Positions 44,600-55,900 of a stretch of 64,000 nucleotides of DNA are shown here, in pieces; within the stretch, counting starts at the first letter, position 1, and each line of letters starts with the position of its first letter. The stretch spans positions 26,848,293 to 26,912,292 of the forward strand of contig OZ024802.1 in NCBI GenBank assembly GCA_964017045.1, read 5' to 3'. The stretch is from Omphiscola glabra. Its lineage: Eukaryota; Mollusca; Gastropoda; Lymnaeidae. A program made the position numbers and the translations under genes. The notes below the pieces were generated by a model. It was not told the DNA's origin and made no database searches. It saw only the letters and a list, made by a program, of their open reading frames with translations.

Positions 44600-45168
44600 C
44601 AAAAGGGATATCACACAGGCAAGGGATATTACACATACAAGGGATATAACACAGGCAAGGGACATCACACAGGCAAGGGATATTACACATACAAGGGATA
44701 TAACACAGTCAAGTGATATAAAACAGACAAGGGATATCACAAATACACGGGATATCACACAGACAAGGGATATAACACAGGCAAGGGACATCACACAGGC
44801 AAGGGATATCAACCAGACAAGGGATATCACAAATACACGGGATATCACACAGGCAAGGGACATCACACAGGCAAGGGATATTACACATACAAGGGATATA
44901 ACACATACAAGGGACATCACACAGGCAAGGGATATCAAACAGACAAGGGATATCACAAATACAAAGGATATCACACAGACAAGGGATATGACACAAGCAA
45001 GTGATATGGCACAAGCAAGAGATATCACACATACAATGAATATCACACAGACAAGGGATATCACACAGGCAAGGGATATCACACAGGCAAGGGATAGCAC
45101 ACATGCAAGGACTATATCAAAGACGAGGGATTTCAGACAGGCGATGGATATCAGACACCGAATGTGCT
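44600..45168. repeat. 19-bp minisatellite, ~30 units
   Basis: Unit ACAAGGGATATCACACAGG with variants ATTACACAT, ATAACACAG and ACATCACACAGG. The minus strand is open over up to 183 residues (SLVCVISLACVI type), giving an apparently hydrophobic Cys-rich protein. This follows from the unit lacking stops and is not evidence of a gene. Confidence 0.93.
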
Positions 45169-45559
45169 ACTGAAAAGGGGATACCACTCACGCAAAATTT
45201 GCAAGACACGTTATGCAAATCTTCAGTTCTTACCTGGCAAGCTAAGTAGAAGGCAGTCCAAAAAAAAAAACTCATATTAACAGGACTAAAGTTAAGTGTA
45301 CGTGACGATACAACGTGGCAATTGTATTGAAGCTTGGCAAACTTGGCCAGATTTTTTTTTTTAAATAATCAAATTCATTATTAGACGTAGTTGATGGAAT
45401 CAACAGGCCGTGTAAATTTACTGAATATAATTTGGTTTGCATATTTCTGACCACCCGTTTCAACTGTACCATGGGTTCCATTTGAGATTTACAAAATGAA
45501 ACGAATCATGACAGATGTGTGTGACATGCTGTCAAAGATGAGGGGTAGGGGGGGGGTTG

Positions 45560-45615
45560 AAATGGCGAAAAACGTTTCGGCTAAGAGCCTTTCATCGGCA
45601 GACAGAATAAATGAA
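45560..45615 (+). mobile_element. Half copy of the fold-back element
   Basis: AACGTTTCGGCTAAGAGCC and CATCGGCAGACAGAATAAATG match one arm of the 19513 copy. Confidence 0.55.
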
Positions 45616-45879
45616 GACACAACAAATAATAGAAAACATTTCAAACACGTCAATGCTCGCAATAACATTGGGGTTTTTGAACTACTTTGAGCCAAAAGGA
45701 CCGTATAGATTACCTCTGAAACGAACACCGGATTAATTTTTTGCGCACCCCCCTATATTTAGCCCTCGGAGATGACGCCCTCTTGGACCCTCCACTGCTA
45801 CTAAGCACGTCCATGCACTCCTGATTATTTTTATTTTACACAAAAGCCTTACACCAACCTTTAGTATTAGCACCCAGGG

Positions 45880-46165
45880 CCCCACACCATCCTGTCATAT
45901 CAGCAAGGAGGGCCCCCACACCATCCTGTCATATCAGCAAGAGGGGCCCCACACCATCCTCTCGTATCTACACCAGGGGCCCCACACCACCAACACGTCT
46001 TATTTACACCAGGTGCCCACACCATCATCTCGAATCAGCCATAGGGGGGCCCTCACCATCCTGTCGTAACAGAAAGAGGGGCCCTACACCATCATCTCGT
46101 ATCAGCACTAGTGACCCCCTCATAAGTCTGTCGTACACCATTATGTAGTATTAGCAATAGGGGGC
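45880..46165. repeat. ~33-bp degenerate minisatellite
   Basis: About eight diverged units of ATCCTGTCATATCAGCA with GAGGGGCCCCACACC. Confidence 0.75.
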
Positions 46166-46629
46166 CCTAATGGTCGTTATAAAATTCTTGACGAAAAATA
46201 GTCACTAAACCCATATTGCTAAGTGAAACCAAACGTCACAGCGAAAGATTTCCCCTGCACATCCATTTTAAGCGCAATCTTACCTCACCGTGTACTCGAC
46301 CTCAGAGAGTGCAGCTGTCCTGGCTTCAGATTTCTCGTATTTGAACAAAGAACTTATTCAGTTGACATTTCAATTCAACTGTCTTTCTGTATGTACACTA
46401 TCAGTTGCTGACTGGGTAGTCGCCGTGGCCTTGCACTGACAATCTTATCAGTGGGTCACACATTGTACCACAAACAGTTGTCGTCACAGTTTGTACCCAC
46501 CCCAGAGTCTTAGTGAAAGTCGTAAATTAAAAAAATCATCATCTTCATTCCGTAGATCTAGTGTACTGTCTTCAGAACAATTAAACTACAATAGGTATCA
46601 ACAGGTACAACCTTCATTACCTCACTAGA

Positions 46630-47065
46630 ATGTTCACATTACAGTGTCGGCGCTTATATGGTCACATTTTGGCATTACAGTGTCGGCGCTAATTTGGTCA
46701 GATTTTATCATGAAGTGCCGGCGCTAATATGTTCACATTTTAGCATTATAGTGCCGGCGTTAATATGGACACATTTTGGAACGACAGTGGCGGCGCTAAA
46801 ATGGTCACATTTTGGCATTGCAGTGTCGGCACTAATATTCTCACATTTTGGCATTACAGTGTCGGTGCTAATATGGTCACATTTTGGCATTACAGTGTCT
46901 GCGCAAATATGGTGACATTTTTTGCTACAGTCTCGGCACCAATATCTTCTCATTTCATTTTTACAGTTATAGCACTAGACTGATCACACTTCGGTGTCAC
47001 GGTCTCGCACGCTAACAAGTTCACATTTCAGTATTACAGCTACACCCCTAGATTGGTCACAAAAC
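46630..47065. repeat. ~36-bp degenerate minisatellite
   Basis: About 11 units of GTCACATTTTGGCATTACAG plus TGTCGGCGCTAATATG. Both edges decay gradually (SATB-like purity only in the middle). Confidence 0.85.
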
Positions 47066-47230
47066 ACCATTAAATATTTGTTCGTATTCGCTTTCAAGGA
47101 CGACTAGTGGCCTTCTAGTCTGGATATCGCTGTTTGTTTATTGAAATAGAAAAAAAAAGATTCTAATATTTAAGGTCAGAATGTTGCGCCTCAATCAATA
47201 AACGCCTTAACTTGATATGTAGTGAATAAA

Positions 47231-47346
47231 GTTTGAAAGAAATTTCGCCGACAAAAATTGATCGCCGGAAGTTTGGTCGAACAGAAATTTGATCAAATTT
47301 TATTTTCAGTTCACACGATCAAATTTTCGTCAAAATTCTTTTTGAA
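47231..47346. mobile_element. Short inverted-repeat element, copy 2
   Basis: Matches 137-269 (GAAAGAAATTTCGCCGAC at the left, CAGTTCACACGATCAAATTT then TCTTTTTGAAC at the right) with an internal deletion of about 25 bp. Confidence 0.6.
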
Positions 47347-47349
47347 CGC

Positions 47350-47955
47350 ACTATACTATATATGGCATCCTTCCGTCTTCGCGAGACGATGGAGTAGCTA
47401 TGTAGTATTACACTTCGACGAGTGGCTCACTAGGCCAATCCTGGGGTGACAATCTTGACTTCATTTCTCGCAGGAGAATACTGATTCCTGGTTAATTTTG
47501 GCCTTCCGTGCTGTTCTTTTTGTTGCAAGGGCTTCGTTTCGCACATCTTCTGCCTTTTTCACTCCTTCGTACACTGCTGATCGCCAGCTGGAACGTTGTT
47601 CGGCAATGATCTCCCATTTGTTGACTTCAATGTTGGCTTCCCACATGCTCCCTTTTGCAAACGTCCATAAATCTCAGGCGTGGCCGTCCGATAAGTCTTG
47701 TCCCTTCTGCCAACTCTCCATACAGAAGCATCTTTGGAATACGGCCTTCCTCCATTCTCCTTACATGGCCTAACCATCGAAGGCGCCTCTTGCTAAGAGC
47801 GGAGAATATGCTACAAACTTTGGCACGTTCAAAGACCTCTGTGTAAGGCACCTTGTCCTGCCATCGGATGCGTAAAATGCGACGCAGACATCTTTGATGG
47901 AAGCTGTTGAGTTTCCGCTAATGACTGGAGTATGTGGTCTACACTTCACTGCCAT
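47350..47955 (-). pseudogene. Non-LTR retrotransposon C-terminal remnant
   Basis: On the minus strand, PYTEVFERAKVCSIFSALSK, RRLRWLGHVRRMEEGRIPK, GRPRLRFMDVCKR and, after a frame change, EIIAEQRSSWRSAVYEGVKK are the tail of LINE reverse-transcriptase proteins. A final Ser/Arg-rich piece (CATCGTCTCGCGAAGACGG) follows. It lies immediately beyond the stop codon of the exon at 48007. Confidence 0.82.
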
Positions 47956-48017
47956 ATACTATATAGTAAAACAAAATAAGTAAGGGCTAAATCCTAATAT
48001 CATTGTACGTGCTTAAT

Positions 48018-48177
48018 GCACAACGATGTCGTAGAGAGCCATCCATTTTTCTCTCCACGACTTCGGGTCGAAGGGCACACGCCCAGTCGGCTGCTTGATT
48101 GGGATGAGGAGTATGATCATGGGAATGCCGATGATGGCGTCCAGCTGTCTTGATCGCCCATCGAGATGGCACTGACA
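48018..48177 (-). CDS. Probable last exon of an unidentified membrane protein
   Basis: From a possible acceptor GTTGTCAG|TGC at about 48174 the frame reads CHLDGRSRQLDAIIGIPMII, LLIPIKQPTGRVPFDPKSWR and EKWMALYDIVVH before TAA. It has a single hydrophobic segment (AIIGIPMIILLIPI) followed by a polar, basic end, and is clearly GC-richer than its flanks. An alternative acceptor is AAGACAG|CTG, ten codons in. I cannot name the family; it looks like the last helix and cytoplasmic end of a multi-pass protein. No upstream exon was found in the window, so it may extend to higher coordinates. Confidence 0.45.
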
Positions 48178-48363
48178 ACATGGGGGAAAAAATGTTAGAC
48201 TCTTGTACGAGCCCGGCACTTTCTTCCGACTCCTTCAGATCATGTAAGATGCAAACAATCCAGGCCAAAAAAAACGCTACTCTCCACTCCTGCCCAAGTC
48301 CTGGACACATAAACACAGTATCAGCCCTTGTCGTATTATGTTGCTAGTGATGTTTGTCTAAAT

Positions 48364-48589
48364 CAGGCCTGCACAACTCAAAATGTAAGGCGGGCCGTAA
48401 TACTTAATGAAAAACGTGTGCGGTCCAAAAAAAAATAGGACTGGACTTGTGCAGGCCAAAAGAAAACAGGACTGGGGGAAAGCTACTAAGAAAATATGAA
48501 GAATAAAGAATATTTTGTTACTTCGCGTGCCGCAAAGTGGGTACTAGCGGGACACATGTGGCCCGTGGGCCATATGTTGTACAGATCTC
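48364..48589. mobile_element. hAT-type MITE, 226 bp
   Basis: Ends CAGGCCTGCACAAC and GTTGTACAGATCTC are near-inverted. Flanks are GTCTAAAT and CTCTAAAT (7 of 8), as expected for hAT. GGCGGGCCG and GGCCCGTGGGCC words lie just inside. Non-coding. Confidence 0.75.
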
Positions 48590-48719
48590 CTCTAAATATA
48601 TTATAGCTAATATCAGGGGGGGGGGTAAAAGACAACAGAATCCTACTCGGTTCTATTAACAATGACAACTCCAAATTTTAGCTAAACACATTTCCATCAT
48701 ATTGGGCTAATTTGAAATC

Positions 48720-48770
48720 GTAATTTTTTTAATTTTTTTTTATATTTTTTTTTTAATTTTTTTTTTAAAT
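48720..48770. repeat. T-rich low-complexity tract
   Basis: AATTTTTTTT repeated several times. A GTTGTTGTC/TGTTGTCTTG repeat follows at 48890-48940. Confidence 0.8.
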
Positions 48771-49141
48771 CGGTCAAGACACCTACAAGTTTGAAAGTTG
48801 CACATAATGAAAAGATCACAATCGGATGAAGTTGATCTGGTTAGTTAAACCTCACAGTCAGACACATTTCCGTTAGTGTTTGATAGACAAGTTGTTGTTG
48901 TCGTGTTGTCTTGTTGTTGATGTTGTCTTGTTGTTGATGTTATTGAGACACTCTGAGTCACTACCACAACCGGTCGTCTGAATGATAGGTGATGAGATTT
49001 GGGGTTAATGCGCATGTCCGCGGGCGACAAGAAACGTTTAGTGATCACGTGATTTTTTTTGTTCATGTTAATGAGTTCGTTGCTTGGTCACTGTGACCCG
49101 GTGTCATGGTAAGGACCTCGTGGTGGACAGGGATCTAATAT

Positions 49142-49330
49142 TTAGATCTCAACCTACGATCTTAATCTCACAACATGATCTTAATCTCACAATATGATTT
49201 TAATCTCACAACATGATCTTAATCTCACCATACGATCTTGATCTCACAACATGATCTTAATCTCACAACATGATCTTAATCTCACAACATGATCTTAATC
49301 TCACAACATGATCTTAATCTCACAAGAGGA
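49142..49330. repeat. 20-bp minisatellite, ~9 units
   Basis: Unit ATCTCACAACATGATCTTAA, the middle five identical. Confidence 0.93.
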
Positions 49331-49393
49331 TCTCAATGTTTCCTCCCAATGATAAGCTAGCAAGTCACGGTGTAAGGTAGTCTTACCCTAACC

Positions 49394-49560
49394 CGTCGGT
49401 TCTCAACCTGTGGGTCGCGACCCTTTCCCAGGGGTCGCCTAAGACCACCTGAAAACACATATGCTCTATAGTTATGAAGTATAACCGAAAATAATTTTGT
49501 GGCCGGGGGTCGCCACAACACGATGAAGGGTCGCGGCCATAGGAAGGTTGAGAACCACTG
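49394..49560. mobile_element. SPIN-like hAT MITE, 167 bp
   Basis: Left end CGGTTCTCAACCTGTGGGTC and right end AAGGTTGAGAACCACTG are inverted. The flanking 8-bp duplication CCCTAACC is perfect (49386-49393 and 49561-49568). Interior words GGGGTCGCCTAAGACCA, GAAAACACATAT, GAAAATAATTTTGT and GGGTCGCCACAACA are those I recall for the SPIN (Space Invader, OposCharlie) family. That family is known from tetrapods, a triatomine bug and a pond snail. The copy is shorter than the usual ~220 bp. Confidence 0.85.
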
Positions 49561-49799
49561 CCCTAACCCCTTTTCATTGAGAATTCATTTTTGGCCATCC
49601 CTGAATTTAGAATTGCGCTAATCCACACAGAGCAATTCTAAGAATTTTGTTTAAATTGTTAGGAAATAGTAATGTTTAACTATATTTATTTCAACCACTA
49701 TAAAACTATTACACTAATTAATTTGTTTAAACTTCTCCATTCTTCCAATATCTCATAACGATGAGTAGTAATTGATTGTAGAGTTAAGTTATCCTTTGC

Positions 49800-49918
49800 G
49801 TCTTTTGCACCGAAAAATGCTGCCCCAACCCTTTTTAAATTTTAAATTTGCCGCCAGGGGCGAGCCACCTCCCTCCCCTCCCCCCTCCCCCCCCCGATCC
49901 GCCCTTTCTACGCCACTG
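49800..49918. mobile_element. Right end of a hAT-type MITE
   Basis: GCCGCCAGGGGCGAGCC, a C-rich run, then TTTCTACGCCACTG, the inverted end of the CAGTGGCGTAG family. The left end is missing or too diverged. Confidence 0.5.
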
Positions 49919-51572
49919 CACTGGGGTCTTCAATTACAGACCATTCTGCCGCGTTTATGTATACAAATTAAATAATGTTGTTGAAACGTGATACGGAAGT
50001 GCGAAACACCTCTTGGATAGTTGCACGCTGGGACGTCTTGTACGGTTGCGTGCTGGGAGATAACCATTCAGAAATGCGCAGCAAACCATACAGTATTTAA
50101 CAGTTCCTCGGAAGCGATACCCTTTTATTTATTTTTATTTATTATTTATAATCGAATGGAACGTCTTTTTTCTTCTTACGGTAGCATTTCATTTTTCTGT
50201 TGATGATTCTTAAACAGGTAAGAGAAACGCGAACTTTAAAAAAAAACAGACACTTACGGTAATTAAATAGAAAGAAAGACAGTCGTAGAGGCGTTGCATG
50301 AATGAAGGAGAAGAAAGTCATCCCGTGTCCAAGCAGTGTAAGAAAATTGAAGACATGAGTATTTATTGGGTCTCAAATAATTCGTTAAAGCCAAGTCCCA
50401 AAATAAATAGTAATTTAAAAAACGTACTAAATCTACAGCTGTTTCCTACCTGTGATAACGTGAACGTGAAATAAAAGAAATCGCACCCCGGGGGGGGCAG
50501 CACCGCGACTAAGGTATGAGCGTTGAGGTGGAAGGGTCCTTACTTATAGGGCGCTAGACAAACAAATACGTGCGTACAAGAAAAAACCCACACTGGTTCA
50601 TTTAACCAACAAACAAAAACAACATGGTTTTGTAATACGCATTGTTATTGGCTTGGGGGTCACGGGTTCAAGTCGTTGCAAACCATCGAATCCAGTGAAA
50701 GCAAACATGATTAAAGTACAAATTGGTGTTTTTGAACTCGGGACGGGGGGGGGGGGGCGTCAATCTATATTTACTTTATTTTTTAATTCTTCACATTTGA
50801 AATACAGACCTCGTGTGTCACTACGGATGATGTATTTGTTCGTAAGATTTGTGAAAAGGATGAAGGCTGATAACAAAGATAAGGGGATGTATTATTGACG
50901 ATAAAAACGTTAGGGAACGCATTATTGTCGATGAAACGGGTGCAATGACTTAAGGGATTCTCAGCCTGTGTGGCAACAAGAACTTAGGCGGGCGTAACTT
51001 GTATTTTTTTTTTAAAGAGTTGCCACGAGTGCTAATTGACTTGTTGGTGATTTTTTTAAAAAACGAGTGCTCGACGCAAGCTTTGAACTGACGAGGAGCT
51101 GGCCAAGTACGGCTCGCTATGTCATTTTATCCGGCCCGCGGATAGTGAATAGTGTTTTAGAAGTCCCCGAAGGTTTTAGCGTCTTGGCATGAAGCCTGCT
51201 TGCAACCCACAGGGTATACCATTTCCGATGAGGTTGATGGATCAACTACTCGGTACAAAATTGAGATGGGACAAGCCTCGAAGTAGGTCATAACAAGGGG
51301 GTTGTAGAACCATGTGCGGTAAAAGGGGGAAAAGATTAAGTTGTTTAAATTCACAAGGCTGTTTAAAGGGTTGGCTCTTGCAAGTTTTTTTGTTCCATTG
51401 CATTATGCATCAACATGCATTTTGGGGGAAATTAACTGGACATATCCTGTGTCACGGTGGTCTCAACGGTGAACATTGCTCCATTGACGTCATCCGCCGT
51501 CACTTACGGGATTTCTACTACAAAATAATAAAAGCTTAATACATCCCGACTTATATTCCCACATGTCTGTCT

Positions 51573-51590
51573 GGGGGGGGGGGGGGGGGG
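51573..51590. repeat. Poly-G tract (18 G)
   Basis: Uninterrupted G-run. The region 49920-51570 holds a G-run at 50743-50757 and no identifiable gene. Confidence 0.85.
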
Positions 51591-51965
51591 AGTGGGGGCG
51601 CTCAGTTGTGCGAAGCTTTAGTTGCAAAATTTGTTCAACTAAGAAGTGAAAAAATGACGAAAACCGCCTTCAATTTTTTTTCCATGCTAAAAAAACTTAA
51701 CTGCACATTTGAACCCAACACTTACAGGAAATGAATGTCAGATCCCAAAAGCGAAACTAAGGTTGTCCTCGACATGCACACTAAAGTGAAGCCATTTCCA
51801 GAGGTAAAACAAAAACCTCACTTCCTTCACTCAGTTTATCATTCCGTTTTTAAAAAAAATACTAATAAACAGGCCAAATCCCACGCGAGTTTGTCCAACC
51901 GACTTCTTTAAGACTTGGGTGGACTGTACAGTCCTGTTTCACGACATCACTGTCAGCCCAGCAAA

Positions 51966-52069
51966 GATGAGATGCTTTACAAAGCCCTTTCGGTTTGTTT
52001 CGTTGATAAGCTGCCTGCTGAACTTCAAGTGGAAGCGAGCGATAGGCAAATCAGTGATTTCTTGATCTT
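51966..52069 (+). other. Short coding-like fragment, unidentified
   Basis: Reads KDEMLYKALSVCFVDKLPAE then LQVEASDRQISDFLIL to a stop. Amino-acid use looks protein-like, and a gag-like retroelement relic is possible, but there are no ends or partners. Confidence 0.2.
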
Positions 52070-52186
52070 GTAGGCGAGATTTCTTGATCTTCAGATACAA
52101 ACACGGGAGACTTTTTTTTTTTTAAAGTGAGATCCTAGTTGATACAGATGCCAAGCTCAAAGGTTTTGTCTCGTTAATGCATTAAC

Positions 52187-52209
52187 GGGGGGGGGGGGGG
52201 GGGGGGGGG
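52187..52209. repeat. Poly-G tract (23 G)
   Basis: Longest G-run in the window, 35 bp before the next array. Confidence 0.85.
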
Positions 52210-52239
52210 CACTGCCTACTTGTTGGGATAAAAATTAAA

Positions 52240-52472
52240 TTCGTGAAATATAGCCACAGAGCAGTCTTGTCTGGTGAAATGTAGCCACAGAGCAGTCTTG
52301 TCTGGTGAAATGTAGCCACAGAGCAGTCTTGTCTGGTGAAATGTAGCCACAGAGCACTCTTGTCTGGTGAAATATAGCCACAAAGCAGTCTTGTCTGGTG
52401 AAATATATCCACAGAGCAGTCTTGTCTGGTTAAACATATACCACAGAGCAGTCTTATCTGGTGAGCACTATT
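52240..52472. repeat. 31-bp minisatellite, ~7 units
   Basis: Unit TAGCCACAGAGCAGTCTTGT plus CTGGTGAAATG. Homogeneous in the centre. Confidence 0.93.
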
Positions 52473-52954
52473 TTTATTGAGTCCTTTCGTATTAACTTCA
52501 CTTTTGTCCGTGTGTGTCTGTGTGGCTAAATCTTTGGAAGGCTAATTGGCCCACTTGCCGTCATCCTAAAGAGCTGGAGCTTGGCACTTTGATTCGTTGC
52601 CGATGACAACACATTCTGTCCAATTTTCAGGCCAACGCGCCAAAAAATCTGCTTTTTCTTGTTTTTCAAGGTGGAAAAAGAAGGGGCGGCGTGTTCACGA
52701 TTTTGTAAACGTGTGCGTGTTTTGATTTGGAGATTAATTGTGCAGCTGTCGCTACGTGCTTTATATTTGTGACGTATTTTGGGTTTAAATAACATTTCGT
52801 CGCCGACCAATGAAAACAAACCCAACCGCAAGTCAGACTGACGTTATTAAAGATCTTAAAATCTGATTTGTTTGACACGATCTTAGCCCGTGTTGGTCAT
52901 GCGTCATATTTTTGTTTTATATTCCTATTGTTTGATTGATATATATATATATAT

Positions 52955-55900
52955 ACTAGCGAGTACCCGGCATGCGTTGCAATGCCACTCATCGAAATAA
53001 AGTGTCTGTGTTTTAATAATTTTTTTGTAAGTTCTTCTAATAAACACCTTTTTTAACCGTCTGGTGCGTATTCGAATTAAATAGAAGGTTTTAAGAAGTG
53101 TCAGCAGACCACACGCAGCTGTCCGTGTGGGAAGCATGGATTTTCCAAATTTAGTCCCAAAACATATAGCGATTGATCCCCCCCTGCAATAGCTATGTTT
53201 GAAATTATATTTATATGGCTCATTTATTACATATAAACCAATTTAGGGCCCCCGGCCCCAAAAGTAATATTGTGAAATATTTGTACTAAATCAGAAACCT
53301 ATTTATTAAGTCACATATACAAAATGAAATGTCACAGTAATTCCACCCACTTATGCAATAGCTCTGCTTGACGTTATATTTACATAGCTCATATAAGAAA
53401 AAAAAAAGAATTTAAGGCCCCCGGCCCAAAGCGGAATATTGTAAAATATTTGCACTTCTTTAGAAACGTAATGCGGGCCTGCACACAACAACTCACTGAA
53501 AGTTTATCGCATTCAGATGAATAGTATAGGAACTCATACGGACATTATATTTAAATAGCTCATATTAGAAAGAAAAACTACTATAGGGCCCCGGTCCAAA
53601 ACTGGTAATTCTTTGTAAAATGAATGGGTTTTGATATTCATGGATATACTTTTGTAAATGTACTTACGTTGTGTTAACGTCATTTATTTTCTTAATTCGT
53701 AAAATGAGAATATATCATCTATTTTTCACAACAGTAATATCATTGGATTCAAAGATATAAAATTGTACACACTCTATTTCCTAACCCCCATATATATGTA
53801 CCTAAGAAGGCAAATTATTTGTCAAATTCATTTTGTCAACTTTCCCCTCCCCCAAACAGAGTTTTAAAGAAATTAATAAAATCATCCAGGGGATTGTAAT
53901 CCACTTACTTACGCAAAAACAATTTTTTTGCATTTCAAATGCTTTGTTCTTATTTAAATGAGTGATAAGTGCATTAGTGGATGCTATTTGGATATGTAGT
54001 TTCGCTGCACTGATTGCATTAAACGGCATTTTCGTATTAAACGTATATTTAAAGGTTAGGGTTTTTTTTTAATTTATTTTACTAATTTTTAAATTTCATA
54101 AATGTATATTTTTGGAAAGAATAAAAGTAAAAATTTATTAAACGTTAAAAATAAAAAGCAAAAATTGTATTTCATTTTTTAAATTGTAGCAATTTAAAAA
54201 GCAATCTATTATATTTATTAATTTTACTTTTAGGAAGGGGGAAATACATTATCAATTTTATTAGGCGCGGTTATTAAATCAGATAAATTTTTGCATTGAA
54301 TAAATAGACAATTTGAGTTCTGAGGTCATTTGCGTTATTATTTAGAACAAATTAATTTTACTTTTATTACGCAATATTTGGAACGTACTTAAAAAATGCA
54401 CTACAATCAACAGATGTTTTGGTTTCCCCGATAAATGTGATTACAGTGTAATTCTTTGATTATAATTTGTTTTATTAATTTTCATAACTTTCAACCACAT
54501 ATAAAATGTTTAAAATAGTTCCTTAGTTGTTACTCCAGATTTATTTGTAATTAATATTATTAATACTTAAAATTGTATTAACATTAAAGCGAATATACAA
54601 TATATTTTTCGCATTACCATTGATTCGAGTTCCTTAAAATAATAGAAGAAAACTATGATTGTTTTAAAAAATGGGAACGTATTTAAATCGTATCGGTTCT
54701 TTGTGAGTTACGGTCAGCATAGATCATTCTTATACAATAGATGTATTACTACATCATTGCTATTCAAAATCACAACACATTTACAAAGCTATATCCGATT
54801 CTAAAATACGTCACAAAATTCAAGCTTATTAATAAAAACAACAAAAATACTCTCTACACTAAACATGCAAAAACGTGTTTTCTCTGCTCTTGCTACAAAT
54901 TGATGTCTGTTGGCATTTGTTCAAGGGCGGTTGAGTTGATAGCTCCGTTTGAAATTATTTTGATAAAGTTTGTTAAAGAAAAAAAAACGAATTTAAGGAC
55001 ATCGGCCCATGCGAAATATTGTAAAATGTTGTTCTAATTTAGAAACATTTGCGGGAGCGCGCATATCAATTCACCAAAGTTTTTATCGCAATCGGATGAA
55101 TGGTATAGGAATGCATACGATAATTATATAGATAATAAATGGTGGAAAACGAATTAAGGCCCCCGGCCACAAACGGAATATTGTAGAATTGTTTTATTAC
55201 TTCAGAAACCTACTTATTATATCACAAAATTAAAAAAAGAGAAACATATTACTGAAGTTGTATCGCATTCAGATAAATGGTATAGGAGTGCATACGGATA
55301 TTATTTTTTACAAAGCTCATATAAGAAAAATAACGATTTTGGGGCCAACGGCCAAAAACGGATTATTTTAAAAGTGTTGTAACTACTTCAGAAACCTAAT
55401 TACTATGTGACACACACAATTTTATGTTGCTATTATTTGTATTTTATTAAAAATCTATCCATCCACACATTAGATCTGTTTGAAATTGTATTTGTATAGC
55501 TCATATAGGAAAAATAGAACATAGGGCCCCTGGCTCAAAAAAGAATATTTTAAACGGTTGTAATAATTTGAAAAGCTTTGCGGACTTGGGTAAAACATTT
55601 TACTAAAATGTTTTATCGCATTCAGATAAATGATATAGGAGCGCATACAGAAATTATTTTGTACAAAGCTCATATAAGAAAAAAAAAGAATTTGGGAACA
55701 ACGGCTGAAAACGGAATATTTTAAAAGTATTGTAATTACTCATTAACATGGGCGACCTTATGGACAACCTTTCAACAAAGTTTTGTTGCAATCGCATGAA
55801 TGGTGTAGGAGCGCATACGGTTTGAAATTATATTTATATAGCTCATATTGGAAAAATAGAACATGGGGCCCCTGGCTCAAAACAGAATATTTTAAACGGT

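Noticed and set aside
44549..45104. 183-residue hydrophobic Cys/Val/Ile-rich frame
   Set aside because: Produced by the 19-bp GGGATATCACACAGG array; the periodic peptide repeats every 19 residues because 57 bp is three units.
46210..46340. Possible minus-strand exon ending GTGAG|GTAAGA
   Set aside because: The short frame looks reasonable but the acceptor is poor and there is no partner exon or recognised homology.
50640..50690. tRNA-like GGGTTCAAGTC motif
   Set aside because: No cloverleaf can be formed; isolated B-box-like word.
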